A stretch of DNA of 64,000 nucleotides from Methylocapsa sp. S129 (GCF_009765995.1 NZ_LMUI01000013.1:100807-164806); one strand, 5' to 3'; counted from the first letter of the stretch, positions 15,763-24,778 are shown. Numbers and translations are program-made. The notes: generated from the sequence alone by a model not told the origin.

Positions 15763-16670
15763 GATCCCTCGCTCTTGTTCGGGGAGGCCGGCAGGATTCC
15801 GCCGGCGAGCAATATCGCCCCGTCCGTCGCGTCGAACAGCGGCCGCAGCAGCGCTGAATCGAGATCGGCGGGAAGATGCGGGCGAATGCCCTCGCTCAAG
15901 CCGCCCACGAGCGCGACGCGATCGGCGCCGAGCGCCCGAACGGCGCGCGTCAATGCGGCGAGGGCGGAGGCGGCGGCCTCGACGATCGAGCGGCCCAGAG
16001 CGTCGCCCTCGCGCGCGGCGTCAAGCACGGCCGGAGCAAAAGCGCCATAATCGCTGGGCTTGGCGCTTAACGCCCATTGCAATGCGACATGGGGATCGTT
16101 GGCGAATTTTTGCATGAGGCTTTGGGTCAGCGGCGTCGACGGACCAAGGCCGTCGCAGGCGCGCACCGCGGCGCGAATGGCGTCGGCGCCAATGCGCGCC
16201 GCGGAGCCGTCGTCGCCCAGAAGAAAACCGCGGCCGCCGATCACGATCTCGCGGCCGCCAACGCGTGCGATGCCGGCCGAGCCGGTGCCCGCGATGACGA
16301 TGCCGCCATCGGCGCCGGCATGGGCGCCAAGACAGGCGGTGACGGCGTCATTGGCGGCCCGAACAGACGCGACGCAATCGAGAGTCGCCAGATCAGCGAC
16401 GATGCGGGCCGCTTCGGCGCCCGTCGACAGGCCGGCCAGCCCAAGGCCCAGCGCAACGCATCGGGAATCGTCCAGGCGAAGCCCCGCTTGATCAAGCGCC
16501 TCCGAGATCGCCGCGCGCACGACGCTCAGGGCGCTGGCGTAGTCGACATAGATATTGGCGGCCGGTCCCGCCGTTTGCGCGAGCAAGGCGCCGGAGGAAT
16601 CGCGCAGACGCGCCCGGCAACGCGTCGCGCCGCCGTCAACGCCAAGGAAGAATGGATCGTCCGCCGCCAA
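15759..16670 (-). CDS. N-acetylglucosamine/N-acetylmuramate kinase (BadF/BcrA ATPase family)
   Basis: A 303-residue ASKHA-fold kinase. Phosphate-1 motif FLGVDGGATRCRARL is at residues 7-21, phosphate-2 is near VIAGTGSAGIA and GGRGFLLGDDGSAARIG, and adenosine-binding VALVGGLSEGI lies near the C-terminus. It phosphorylates an imported amino sugar at O6. Because murQ diverges from it and no PTS genes are present, it is the only kinase in the locus. By analogy with MurK-type enzymes it may act on both GlcNAc and MurNAc. It is the first gene of the leftward operon. Confidence 0.87.
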   Translation of the reverse strand: MAADDPFFLGVDGGATRCRARLRDSSGALLAQTAGPAANIYVDYASALSVVRAAISEALDQAGLRLDDSRCVALGLGLAGLSTGAEAARIVADLATLDCVASVRAANDAVTACLGAHAGADGGIVIAGTGSAGIARVGGREIVIGGRGFLLGDDGSAARIGADAIRAAVRACDGLGPSTPLTQSLMQKFANDPHVALQWALSAKPSDYGAFAPAVLDAAREGDALGRSIVEAAASALAALTRAVRALGADRVALVGGLSEGIRPHLPADLDSALLRPLFDATDGAILLAGGILPASPNKSEGS

Positions 16671-16747
16671 TTGGCCTCGCTTTTTCGTTTCCGCCCCGCC
16701 GTGCCGTGAGCGCCGAGATCGTCCGATTGTTTTTGAAAACGATCTCT

Positions 16748-16805
16748 AGACAAGAGGTATACGATTGGCTAACGTTAAAGACAAGAGGTAGGAACCACTG
16801 GTCCT
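16748..16805. promoter_or_regulatory. candidate GntR operator region between the nag and mur arms
   Basis: The 12-mer AGACAAGAGGTA occurs twice, at 16748-16759 and 16779-16790, exactly 31 bases apart (about three helical turns). An imperfect palindrome (AGGAACCACTGGTCCTA, about 16790-16806) follows. The region lies between the kinase start (16670) and murQ (16872), so one regulator could control both arms. The repeats are visible; the assignment to the GntR protein is inferred. Confidence 0.5.
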
Positions 16806-16871
16806 AAGATTGGTTTTCCCGCGCTCTGAAACCGCTGTCTCAAGACCGTTTCCAATCCGCCAAGAGGGTGA

Positions 16872-17762
16872 ATGGCCACGCCGAGCGACGATAAGGATCA
16901 AGGCCAATTCGATGCGCCTTTCCTCGCGGCGCTTCTGGAGAGCCAGAAGCGCGCCGTCGACTCCGTAGCGGCATGCGCTGAAGCCATCGAACGGGCCGCT
17001 GAAACGATCAGCGACCGGCTGCGCGCGGGCGGCCGGCTTGTCTATATCGGCGCTGGCTCCTCGGGCTTGATCGCCTTGCAGGACGGCGCCGAATTGCCCG
17101 GCACATTCGGCCTCGACATCGAACGGATCGTCTTCCTGATCGCCGGCGGGATGGCTGAAATCGCCCGCATCGACTCGGCGGCCGAGGATGACATCGGCGG
17201 CGCTTCCGCGGATATCGCGGCGCTAGGGCCGATGGAGCGCGATATCGTCATCGCCATATCGGCGAGCGGCTCCACGCCCTACACTTTGGCGCGCGCCAAA
17301 GCGGCGCGCGAGCGCGGCGCCAGCGTTATTGCTTTGGCCAATCGCGCGGCCTCGCCGCTGCTGCATATCGCCGACCATCCGATCCTGCTCGATTCCGGCG
17401 CTGAGGCGCTGCATGGTTCGACGCGCCTGGCCGCCGGGACCGCGCAAAAATGCGCGCTCGGCCTGCTTTCGACCATGGCCAATGCGCGGCTCGGCCATGT
17501 CTTTCGCGGCCACATGGTCAATGTCCGGCCCGAAAACGAGAAGCTGCGCCGCCGCGCGGTCCATATTATCGCGAGCGTCGCGGGCGTCGACGAGGACGCG
17601 GCGAGCGCCAGCCTCGGCCGTGCGAAAGGCGATGTCAAATGCGCCATCGTCATCGCCTCGGGCGCCGCCACGCGCGAGCAAGCGCAAGATATGATCCATC
17701 AAGCGGGCGGCCATGTCGGCGCCGCGTTGGCGCGCCTCCATCCAGGCGCCGCAAGTTTTTAG
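16872..17762 (+). CDS. murQ: N-acetylmuramic acid 6-phosphate etherase
   Basis: Cleaves the lactyl ether of MurNAc-6-phosphate to GlcNAc-6-phosphate and D-lactate. It has 296 residues with a SIS fold: RLVYIGAGSSGLIALQDGAELPGTFG near residues 56-81 (the family's GAGTSGRLG...E..PTF region), ISASGSTPYTLARAK, and the C-terminal NEKLRRRAVHII, which matches the MurQ NxKLxxRA signature. It faces away from the nag operon and is 35 bases upstream of the ABC binding-protein gene. This places peptidoglycan-derived sugar at the centre of the locus. Confidence 0.93.
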   Translation: MATPSDDKDQGQFDAPFLAALLESQKRAVDSVAACAEAIERAAETISDRLRAGGRLVYIGAGSSGLIALQDGAELPGTFGLDIERIVFLIAGGMAEIARIDSAAEDDIGGASADIAALGPMERDIVIAISASGSTPYTLARAKAARERGASVIALANRAASPLLHIADHPILLDSGAEALHGSTRLAAGTAQKCALGLLSTMANARLGHVFRGHMVNVRPENEKLRRRAVHIIASVAGVDEDAASASLGRAKGDVKCAIVIASGAATREQAQDMIHQAGGHVGAALARLHPGAASF

Positions 17763-17797
17763 CACCGGGCAAAACGCCCGATCACTGGGAGAGCGAA

Positions 17798-19060
17798 ATG
17801 ACGAAGACGCGTAAAAATCTATTGGGCGCCGGCGCCGCATTGGCGGCGATGCTTGTCGGCCTCGCCGCCGCGCAGGCCGGCGATCTCAAGATCGAAAGCT
17901 GGCGCACCGACGACACCGACATCTGGACGTCAAAAATCATCCCCGCCTTCAACAAGCATTATCCCGATGTCAAGATCGAATTTTCGGCGACCGCGCCCAA
18001 GGAATATGACGCCGCGCTCGGCGCGCGCCTCACCGGCGGCACGGCCGGCGATCTCATCACCTGCCGTCCCTTCGACAAGTCTCTCGATCTCTACACCAAG
18101 AAGAATCTCGACAGCCTGAACGACCTCAAGGGCATGACGAATTTTTCCGACGTCGCCAAATCCGCCTGGACGACGGACGACGGCAAGACGACCTTCTGCG
18201 TTCCGATGGCTTCGGTCATTCACGGCTTCATCTACAATAAGGACGCGCTGAAGAAGGTCGGGGCCGAAGAGCCCAAGACGATGGATGAATTCAACGCGCT
18301 GCTCGAGAAGCTGAAGAAAGACGGAACCTATGTTCCGTTGGTGCTCGGCACGGCCGATCAATGGGAAGCGGCGACGATGGGCTTCCAGAACATCGGCGCA
18401 AACTATTGGGACGGCGAAGCCGGCCGCACCGCGCTGATCGCGGGCAAGCAGAAGTTCACCGATCCGCAATATGTCGCGGTGTTCAAGGAAATGGCGAGCT
18501 GGGCGCCCTATATGGGCAACGGCTATCAGGCGCAGTCCTATCCGGACAGCCAGAACCTGTTCTCGCTTGGCAAGGGCGCCATTTATGCCGCGGGATCGTG
18601 GGATATTTCGACCTTCCGCGCCTCGGCGAAATTCCCGATGGGCGCCTTCAAGGCGCCGACGATCGCCGGCGAGAAGGATTGCTACATCTCCGATCACACG
18701 GATATTGCGATGGGCCTGAACTCGGCGTCCAAGAACAAGGACGACGCCAAGAAATTCCTCGACTGGGTGGCGAGCCCGGAATTCGCGGAAATTTACGCCA
18801 ATGCGCTGCCGGGCTTCTTCCCGTTGTCCAAGACCCCGGTCAAGGTCAACGACGATCTCGCGGCGACGATGGTCGGCTGGCGCCAGGAATGCAAATCGAC
18901 GATCCGCAATTCCTATCAAATTCTCTCGCGCGGCACGCCCAACCTGGAGAACGAATTGTGGAACGTCTCGGCGCAGGTCCTCAACGGCAAGTTGACGCCC
19001 GACGCCGCCGGCGCCCAGCTCCAGACCGGGCTCGACAAGTGGTATAAGCCCGCGAAGTAA
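17798..19060 (+). CDS. ABC transporter periplasmic sugar-binding protein
   Basis: A 420-residue family-1 extracellular solute-binding protein. The signal peptide MTKTRKNLLGAGAALAAMLV ends near AAAQAG. The mature part begins LKIESWRTDDTDIWTSKIIPAFNKHYPDVKIE, a classic start for this family, and includes an ALGARLTGGTAGDL segment and a YAAGSWDISTF strand. It delivers an amino sugar to the permeases at 19286 and 20253. I chose ATG 17798 because GGGAGAG precedes it and the signal peptide follows; the same frame is open far upstream within murQ, but that part is not coding. GlcNAc, MurNAc or chito-oligosaccharide is the likely ligand, judged from neighbours. Confidence 0.92.
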   Translation: MTKTRKNLLGAGAALAAMLVGLAAAQAGDLKIESWRTDDTDIWTSKIIPAFNKHYPDVKIEFSATAPKEYDAALGARLTGGTAGDLITCRPFDKSLDLYTKKNLDSLNDLKGMTNFSDVAKSAWTTDDGKTTFCVPMASVIHGFIYNKDALKKVGAEEPKTMDEFNALLEKLKKDGTYVPLVLGTADQWEAATMGFQNIGANYWDGEAGRTALIAGKQKFTDPQYVAVFKEMASWAPYMGNGYQAQSYPDSQNLFSLGKGAIYAAGSWDISTFRASAKFPMGAFKAPTIAGEKDCYISDHTDIAMGLNSASKNKDDAKKFLDWVASPEFAEIYANALPGFFPLSKTPVKVNDDLAATMVGWRQECKSTIRNSYQILSRGTPNLENELWNVSAQVLNGKLTPDAAGAQLQTGLDKWYKPAK

Positions 19061-19088
19061 GCTCACGGCGATACCATCTTCCGCCGGC

Positions 19089-19235
19089 AGTGTCCCCTCC
19101 CCCCGTGTGGGGGAGGGTTAGGGAGGGGGGTCGCGCTGATCTATCAAAGGGGGGCGCAGGCAAGGCGCTTTGTTTGATGGGTCAGCGCGACCCCCCATCC
19201 GGCCTTCGGCCACCTTCCCCCACAAGGGGGGAAGG
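19089..19235. repeat. long inverted repeat, family C, copy 1
   Basis: The left part carries TGTCCCCTCC, GTGTGGGGGAGGGTTAGG and GGGTCGCGCTGA; the right part carries TCAGCGCGACCCCCC and CCCCCACAAGGGGGGAAGG. The same family recurs at 56310-56443. This copy sits inside the ABC operon, between the binding-protein gene and the first permease, where hairpins often keep binding-protein mRNA more abundant than permease mRNA. That effect is inferred. Confidence 0.88.
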
Positions 19236-19285
19236 AAAAATCGGCGACCTTGAACGATCGCCCTTAACGGAACATCCTGACCAAC

Positions 19286-20233
19286 ATGGCAGCACCTTCC
19301 CAAGTCGTCGCGTCCATGCCGCGCGCCCGCCTCATCGGGCTGATGTTGCTGTTTCTTGGGCCCGCTGTCGCGGTCTATACGCTGTTCTCGATCTATCCGT
19401 TGCTGGCGACCATCTCGCTATCGACCTATTCAACCACCGACACCGGCGACCATGTTTTCGTCGGCCTCGCCAATTTCACGACGCTGCTGACCGATGAGGT
19501 CTGGTCGAAACCTTTCTGGAACGCGTTCTTCAACAACTTTCTCCTGTTTTGCGTGCATATGGTCGTGCAAAACCCGATCGGCATCGCGCTGGCCGGTCTG
19601 CTCAGCCTGCCCGCCCTGCGCTTTCGCGCGACCTATCGCACATTGATCTTTCTGCCGACCATGCTTTCGGTCGTGATCATCGGTTTCGCCTGGAACCTGA
19701 TTCTTTCGCCGCTTTGGGGCGTCGCGGAAGGATTACTCAAAGCAATCGGCCTCGGCTCATGGTTCGCGCCCTGGCTTGGCCTGCCATCGACCGCGCTCGT
19801 CACGCTATCGCTGATTTCAGTCTGGCAATTCATCGGCATTCCGATGATGCTGATCTATGCCGCGCTGCTCAATATTCCTGAAGAACTGGTCGACGCCGCG
19901 CGCGTCGACGGCCTTGGGCAATTCCGCATCTTCACGCATATCAAGCTGCCGCTGATCCTGCCGACGATCGGCATGGTCTCGATCCTGACCTTCGTCGGTA
20001 ATTTCAACGCCTTCGACCTCATCTATGCGGTCAAAGGCGCGCTGGCGGGCCCCAATTTCGCCAGCGACATTCTGGGCACCTATTTCTATCGCACCTTCTT
20101 TGGCTATCAATTGCAGGTCGGCAGTCCGACGATGGGAGCGACGGTGGCCACCGTGATGTTCCTCATCATCCTGGCGGGCGTCTGCGTCTATCTCTTCCTC
20201 GTGCAGCGGCGCATGCTCCGCTACACATTCTGA
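19286..20233 (+). CDS. ABC sugar transporter permease 1 (MalF/UgpA-like)
   Basis: A 315-residue inner-membrane protein with about six transmembrane helices, the first at residues 13-35 (LIGLMLLFLGPAVAVYTLFS). The coupling EAA loop reads EELVDAARVDGLGQFRIFTHIKLPLI near residues 200-225, the segment that docks on the ATPase. It pairs with the permease 19 bases downstream to form the translocation pore of a carbohydrate (CUT1-type) importer. It follows the binding-protein gene after the family C hairpin. Confidence 0.92.
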   Translation: MAAPSQVVASMPRARLIGLMLLFLGPAVAVYTLFSIYPLLATISLSTYSTTDTGDHVFVGLANFTTLLTDEVWSKPFWNAFFNNFLLFCVHMVVQNPIGIALAGLLSLPALRFRATYRTLIFLPTMLSVVIIGFAWNLILSPLWGVAEGLLKAIGLGSWFAPWLGLPSTALVTLSLISVWQFIGIPMMLIYAALLNIPEELVDAARVDGLGQFRIFTHIKLPLILPTIGMVSILTFVGNFNAFDLIYAVKGALAGPNFASDILGTYFYRTFFGYQLQVGSPTMGATVATVMFLIILAGVCVYLFLVQRRMLRYTF

Positions 20234-20252
20234 CGATCGAGGCCGGCAGCCG

Positions 20253-21080
20253 ATGCGCTCACGTTACACAATATTCGGCGTGCACGTGATCTTGCTCGCT
20301 TACACGCTTCTGGCCACTCTCCCGATTCTGCTTGTGATCATGAACTCCTTCAAGAGCCGCAACGCCATCTTCGGCTCGCCGCTCTCGCCGCCGAATGCCG
20401 ACACCTTCTCGCTCATCGGCTATACCAAGGTGCTGGGCAAGTCGCACTTCGTGACGTATCTCCTCAATTCGATGATCGTCACGCTCGGCAGCATGGGGCT
20501 CGTACTCCTGTTTGGCGCCATGGCGGCATGGGCTTTGACCGAATATAAATTCCGCGGGTCGACGCTTCTCGCGCTATTTCTGTCGATCGGCATTATGGTG
20601 CCTATTCGCTTAGGCTCCGTCGCCATCGTCGCGATGATGCGCCAATCCGGCCTCAACGACACGCTGACCGCGCTGGTCCTCGTCTATGTCGCGCAGGGCC
20701 TGCCGATGGCGATCTTCATCCTGTCCGAATTCATCGAGCAGATCCCCAAAGATCTGCGCGACGCGGCGCGCTGCGACGGCGTGCCCGAGACGCGCATTTT
20801 CTTCGAGGTGATCGCCCCGCTGCTGCGCCCGGCGATCGCCACCGTCGCCGTCTTCACCATGGTGCCGGTCTGGAACGACCTTTGGTTTCCGCTGATCCTT
20901 ACATCGAGCGACAGCACGCATACGATCACGCTCGGCGTCCAGCAATTCGTTGGCCAATATACCACCGATTGGAACAGCGTGCTGTCGGCTTTGTCGCTCG
21001 CGATCCTGCCGATCGTCGTCATCTACGTCATCTTCTCACGGCAATTGATCGCCGGCCTGACATCCGGCGCCGTCAAATGA
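20253..21080 (+). CDS. ABC sugar transporter permease 2 (MalG/UgpE-like)
   Basis: A 275-residue permease with six predicted transmembrane helices, beginning with IFGVHVILLAYTLLATLPILLVIMNSFKSR near residues 6-35. The EAA loop reads PKDLRDAARCDGVPETRIFFEVIAPLL near residues 169-195. It completes the CUT1-type transporter with the upstream permease and the ATPase 14 bases downstream. Length and layout are normal for the family. Confidence 0.92.
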   Translation: MRSRYTIFGVHVILLAYTLLATLPILLVIMNSFKSRNAIFGSPLSPPNADTFSLIGYTKVLGKSHFVTYLLNSMIVTLGSMGLVLLFGAMAAWALTEYKFRGSTLLALFLSIGIMVPIRLGSVAIVAMMRQSGLNDTLTALVLVYVAQGLPMAIFILSEFIEQIPKDLRDAARCDGVPETRIFFEVIAPLLRPAIATVAVFTMVPVWNDLWFPLILTSSDSTHTITLGVQQFVGQYTTDWNSVLSALSLAILPIVVIYVIFSRQLIAGLTSGAVK

Positions 21081-21094
21081 AACAGGCATAGGCC

Positions 21095-22183
21095 ATGGCG
21101 ACAGTTCGCATCGCAAAGCTCAACAAATCCTATGGCGACGCCGCCATTTTGCGGGATATCGACCTTTCGGTCGACGACGGCGAATTCGTCGTTCTGGTCG
21201 GGCCCTCCGGCTGCGGCAAATCCACGCTGCTGCGCATGATCGCCGGACTCGACGGCGTGACGTCGGGCGACATCTTCATCGGCGAGCGTCGCGTCAACGA
21301 TCTCGAACCCGCGCATCGCAAGATCGCAATGGTGTTTCAGTCCTACGCGCTCTACCCGCATATGAACGTCAAGAAGAACATGACGTTCGGACTGAAATTC
21401 TCAGGCATGGCGCAGCCCGAGATGGATCGCCGGGTCGCCGAGGCCGCGCGCATGTTGCGTCTCGAGCCGCTGCTCGAACGACGGCCGCGCGATCTGTCGG
21501 GCGGTCAGCGCCAGCGCGTCGCCATCGGCCGCGCCATTGTGCGCGAACCCGATGTTTTTCTTTTCGACGAGCCCCTGTCCAATCTCGACGCGGCGCTGCG
21601 CGTCTCGACCCGCGTCGAGATCGCCAAACTGCATCGCCTGCTCGGCGCGACGATGATCTACGTCACGCATGATCAGATCGAGGCGATGACGCTCGCCGAC
21701 CGTATCGTGGTGATGAACCATGGGCTCATCGCCCAGGTCGGCAAACCGCTCGATCTCTATTACCATCCCGCCAATCTTTTCGTCGCAGGGTTCATCGGCT
21801 CGCCCGCGATGAATTTCTTCGACGCCAGCGTCGCCGCAAAAAACGCGACAGCGGTCACGATTTCCGGCCCGGGCGTCGCCGCTTTCGACGCGGCGGTCAA
21901 AAACTTCTCGGGGCCCGTCGGCGCGAAAATCAAAATCGGCGTGCGGCCGGAACATCTGCTCGCGGAGGGCGGATCGGGCTTCAAGATCGCCGGTGCGGTC
22001 GAACTGGTCGAACGCCTGGGCGAGACCTCCTACGCGCATGTCCGCGCGACGCCCGAAGTCGCGCTGATCGCCGAAATTCGCGGCCGCGACGCGCCGAACG
22101 CCGGAGACCCCATTGCATTGAGCGCGCATGAGCGCGATCTTCATCTGTTCGACGAACGCGGTGAGCGCATTGCGATCGATTAG
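21095..22183 (+). CDS. ABC sugar transporter ATPase (MsmK/UgpC-like)
   Basis: A 362-residue ATPase. Walker A GPSGCGKST is at residues 36-44, the Q-loop MVFQSYALYPHM near 76-87, the signature LSGGQRQRVAIGRAI near 134-148 and Walker B VFLFDEPLSNLDA near 154-166, followed by an H-loop YVTHDQIEAM. The C-terminal 120 residues form the TOBE/MalK regulatory domain, typical of ATPases that energise CUT1 importers. It is the last gene of the rightward operon; such ATPases can also serve other sugar transporters in the cell. Confidence 0.94.
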   Translation: MATVRIAKLNKSYGDAAILRDIDLSVDDGEFVVLVGPSGCGKSTLLRMIAGLDGVTSGDIFIGERRVNDLEPAHRKIAMVFQSYALYPHMNVKKNMTFGLKFSGMAQPEMDRRVAEAARMLRLEPLLERRPRDLSGGQRQRVAIGRAIVREPDVFLFDEPLSNLDAALRVSTRVEIAKLHRLLGATMIYVTHDQIEAMTLADRIVVMNHGLIAQVGKPLDLYYHPANLFVAGFIGSPAMNFFDASVAAKNATAVTISGPGVAAFDAAVKNFSGPVGAKIKIGVRPEHLLAEGGSGFKIAGAVELVERLGETSYAHVRATPEVALIAEIRGRDAPNAGDPIALSAHERDLHLFDERGERIAID

Positions 22184-22201
22184 AGGCAAGTCGCTTGAGC
22201 A

Positions 22202-22849
22202 TTAGCCTCCCGACTTCGCAAGCTGGATGCGCCGCTTGGAATCCGCCAAAAGGTCGATGACGCATTTCGGCAGGCGGCGCGCTTGCGCGATGTCCAGGGC
22301 GTCGCGACCTTGATCATCCGCGATTATCGGATCCGCGCCGGCCTCGATCAACAGGTGCAAGGTCTTCAACCGCTTGAGCCGCGAGGCATAGAAAATCGGT
22401 GTCTCGCCGTGAGCCCTGAGATCGAGCCTCGGCTTGCTCTTCAGAAGTTCGCGGCATAGCACGTCATCGTCTCGCCAGACCGAGGCCTAGAGCGAATAGC
22501 TCGCATCCGCGCCGCGCTTCAAAAGAAACTGCGCCAGGGGTAGGTTCTTGCCTCGCGCCACGGCATACCAAAGCGGCGTCGCGCGAAAATCTCCCTCATC
22601 CTCATCCATCGGCGCCTCAGCCTCCAAATCGGCGCCGGCCTTGAGCAGCACGGCGACCGTCTCGAGCCCACTAGGTTCGCCGAGCGTCCCGCTGTCAGGC
22701 TTCACGGCGCAGGCGAGATGCAGCGCCGTGCGTCCTTTCGAATTCGTCGCCCGCGCGAGGGTGGGAGACGCCTCGAACAGCGCTCGAAGGGCCGCGACGT
22801 CCCAGGCTTTGGCGGCTTCGAAAACGGCGGTCTTGGAGGGCGGTCTCAT
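22202..22849 (-). pseudogene. ankyrin-repeat protein interrupted by one in-frame stop
   Basis: Read leftward from ATG 22849, the frame gives 120 codons with ankyrin repeats (GRTALHLACAV, LKAGADLEAEAP, ATPLWYAVARGKNLPLAQFLLKRGADASYSL), then TAG at 22487-22489. The same frame stays open through 22202, with ASVWRDDDVLCRELLK and two more repeats (GETPIFYASRLKRLKTLHLLIEAGADP). Ankyrin proteins of this type usually have Trp after ..Y-x-L, so TGG to TAG is the simplest explanation. No other damage is visible, so the change looks recent. A sequencing error or stop read-through cannot be excluded. The ancestral role, presumably protein binding, is unknown. Confidence 0.8.
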
Positions 22850-23014
22850 TTTCGGCCTCGGTTACGCCAGACGGCGAGGTTTGCGGCGCCCCCGCAATCA
22901 TTGACAAGTTCCCGGAGGTGAAACACGCTCGCGTCGAGCGAAGTGGCGGATCGCCCCTGATCGTTTCGAGCATAGCGCGCCATCCTTTTGGCGTGCAATT
23001 TTGGGAGGGTCGCC

Positions 23015-24673
23015 ATGAGTCTCGACGCCGACGTCATCGTGATCGGCGCCGGGCTGGCGGGCCTCGTCGCCGCCTGCGAGATCGCCGATTCAGGCAAACG
23101 CGTCATCGTCCTCGATCAGGAGCCGGAACAGAGTCTGGGCGGCCAGGCCTTCTGGTCGCTCGGCGGCTTGTTTCTGGTCGACAGTCCCGAGCAGCGCCGC
23201 CTGCGCATTAAGGATTCGTTCGATCTCGCCTGGCAGGACTGGCAGGGATCGGCGGGCTTTGATCGCGACGAGGATCATTGGCCGCGGCGCTGGGCGGAAG
23301 CTTATGTCGCTTTCGCAGCGGGCGAGAAAAGATCATGGCTGCGCGCGATGGGCCATCGGTTCTTTCCGATCGTCGGCTGGGCGGAACGGGGCGGCGGGAC
23401 CGCGCTTTCGCATGGCAATTCCGTGCCGCGGTTTCACCTCACCTGGGGCACCGGGCCGGGCGTCATCGAACCTTTTGTGCGGCGCGCGCGCGAAGCCGAG
23501 CAGGCCGGGCGCCTGGAGTTCCGCTTCCGGCATCGCGTCGATGCGCTCGATGCGACCAACGGCGCTGTCGACGGCGCGAGCGGCGCCATTCTGGAGGCGA
23601 GCGACATCGCGCGCGGCGAGAGTAGTTCACGCAACGTCGTCGGCCACTTCTCGCTGAAAGCGCAAGCGGTGATCGTCGCGTCGGGCGGCATTGGCGGCAA
23701 TCGCGATCTGGTGCGCGCCAACTGGCCAACGCGGCTGGGCGCCGCGCCGCAACGCATGGTCTGCGGCGTGCCCGCCCATGTCGACGGGCGCATGATCGGG
23801 ATCGTGCAAGATTCGGGTGCCCGGCTCATCAACCGCGACCGTATGTGGCATTATGTCGAGGGCGTCCACAATTGGGCGCCGATCTGGCCCGCGCATGGCA
23901 TTCGCATCCTGCCCGGCCCTTCGTCGCTCTGGTTCGACGCCAAAGGCGAGCGCCTGCCCCCGCCCCTCTTCCCCGGCTACGACACGCTCGCCACCCTCGA
24001 ACACATCATGCGCACCGGCTACGACTATTCGTGGTTCGTCACCAACCAGACCATCGTGCGCAAGGAATTCTCGCTGTCGGGCTCCGAGCAGAACCCCGAT
24101 ATCACAGGCCGCGATTGGCGCCTCGTCGCGCGGCGCGCCATCGGCAAGAAGGCGACGGCGCCGGTCGAGGCCTTCAAGAGCCATGGCGTCGATTTTCTCG
24201 TGAAGGACAATCTGCCCGATCTCGTCGCTGCAATGAATGCGCTCGAGGGAGGCGATCTTCTCAAGCTGGAGGACATCCAGCGCGCGGTCGACGCGCGCGA
24301 CCGGGAAATCGCCAATCCCTTCACCAAGGACGCCCAGATCATGGGCATTCATAATGCGCGGAGGTTTCTCGGCGACAAACTGATCCGCACCGCGCCGCCG
24401 CACGCCATTCTCGATCCCGCTCATGGGCCGCTGATCGCGGTGCGCCTCAACATCCTGACCCGCAAGACGCTCGGCGGCCTGGAGACCGATCTTGACGCGC
24501 GCGTTTTCGGCGCGGGAGGCGCGATCATCCCCGGCCTCTATGCTGTCGGGGAAGCCGCCGGCTTTGGCGGCGGCGGCATGCACGGCTACCGCTCGCTGGA
24601 AGGGACGTTCCTGGGCGGCTGCCTGTTCTCCGGCCGGACGGCGGGACGCGCGGCGGCGAAGACGGTGGCGTAG
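23015..24673 (+). CDS. FAD-binding dehydrogenase (fumarate reductase/KstD-like flavoprotein)
   Basis: A 552-residue flavoprotein. The FAD dinucleotide fold DVIVIGAGLAGLVAACEIAD lies at residues 5-24. The middle includes VIVASGGIGGNRDLVRANWP, and the C-terminal FAD-contacting stretch is PGLYAVGEAAGFGGGGMHGYRSLEGTFLGG. The pattern matches the predicted-oxidoreductase family related to 3-ketosteroid dehydrogenases and fumarate reductase flavoproteins. The start at 23015 follows GGGAGGG by about five bases. It lacks a signal peptide, so it acts in the cytosol. The substrate is unknown; neighbours give no guide. Confidence 0.88.
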   Translation: MSLDADVIVIGAGLAGLVAACEIADSGKRVIVLDQEPEQSLGGQAFWSLGGLFLVDSPEQRRLRIKDSFDLAWQDWQGSAGFDRDEDHWPRRWAEAYVAFAAGEKRSWLRAMGHRFFPIVGWAERGGGTALSHGNSVPRFHLTWGTGPGVIEPFVRRAREAEQAGRLEFRFRHRVDALDATNGAVDGASGAILEASDIARGESSSRNVVGHFSLKAQAVIVASGGIGGNRDLVRANWPTRLGAAPQRMVCGVPAHVDGRMIGIVQDSGARLINRDRMWHYVEGVHNWAPIWPAHGIRILPGPSSLWFDAKGERLPPPLFPGYDTLATLEHIMRTGYDYSWFVTNQTIVRKEFSLSGSEQNPDITGRDWRLVARRAIGKKATAPVEAFKSHGVDFLVKDNLPDLVAAMNALEGGDLLKLEDIQRAVDARDREIANPFTKDAQIMGIHNARRFLGDKLIRTAPPHAILDPAHGPLIAVRLNILTRKTLGGLETDLDARVFGAGGAIIPGLYAVGEAAGFGGGGMHGYRSLEGTFLGGCLFSGRTAGRAAAKTVA

Positions 24674-24778
24674 CGCCCCCAATGCTTGACAAAACAAATC
24701 GACGCCGCGTCAATCCGCGTTCATGAATCTGTCGCACAGATAGACGCAATAGAGGCCAAACGACTCGGGGACATTAAA

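Noticed and set aside
17450-17797. N-terminal extension of the solute-binding protein
   Set aside because: It runs through murQ in another frame and lies before a clear signal peptide and ribosome site at 17798.
19089-19235. CRISPR-like or tandem-repeat reading of the intergenic repeats
   Set aside because: The repeats are single inverted pairs scattered over the window, with no regular direct repeat-spacer units and no cas genes.
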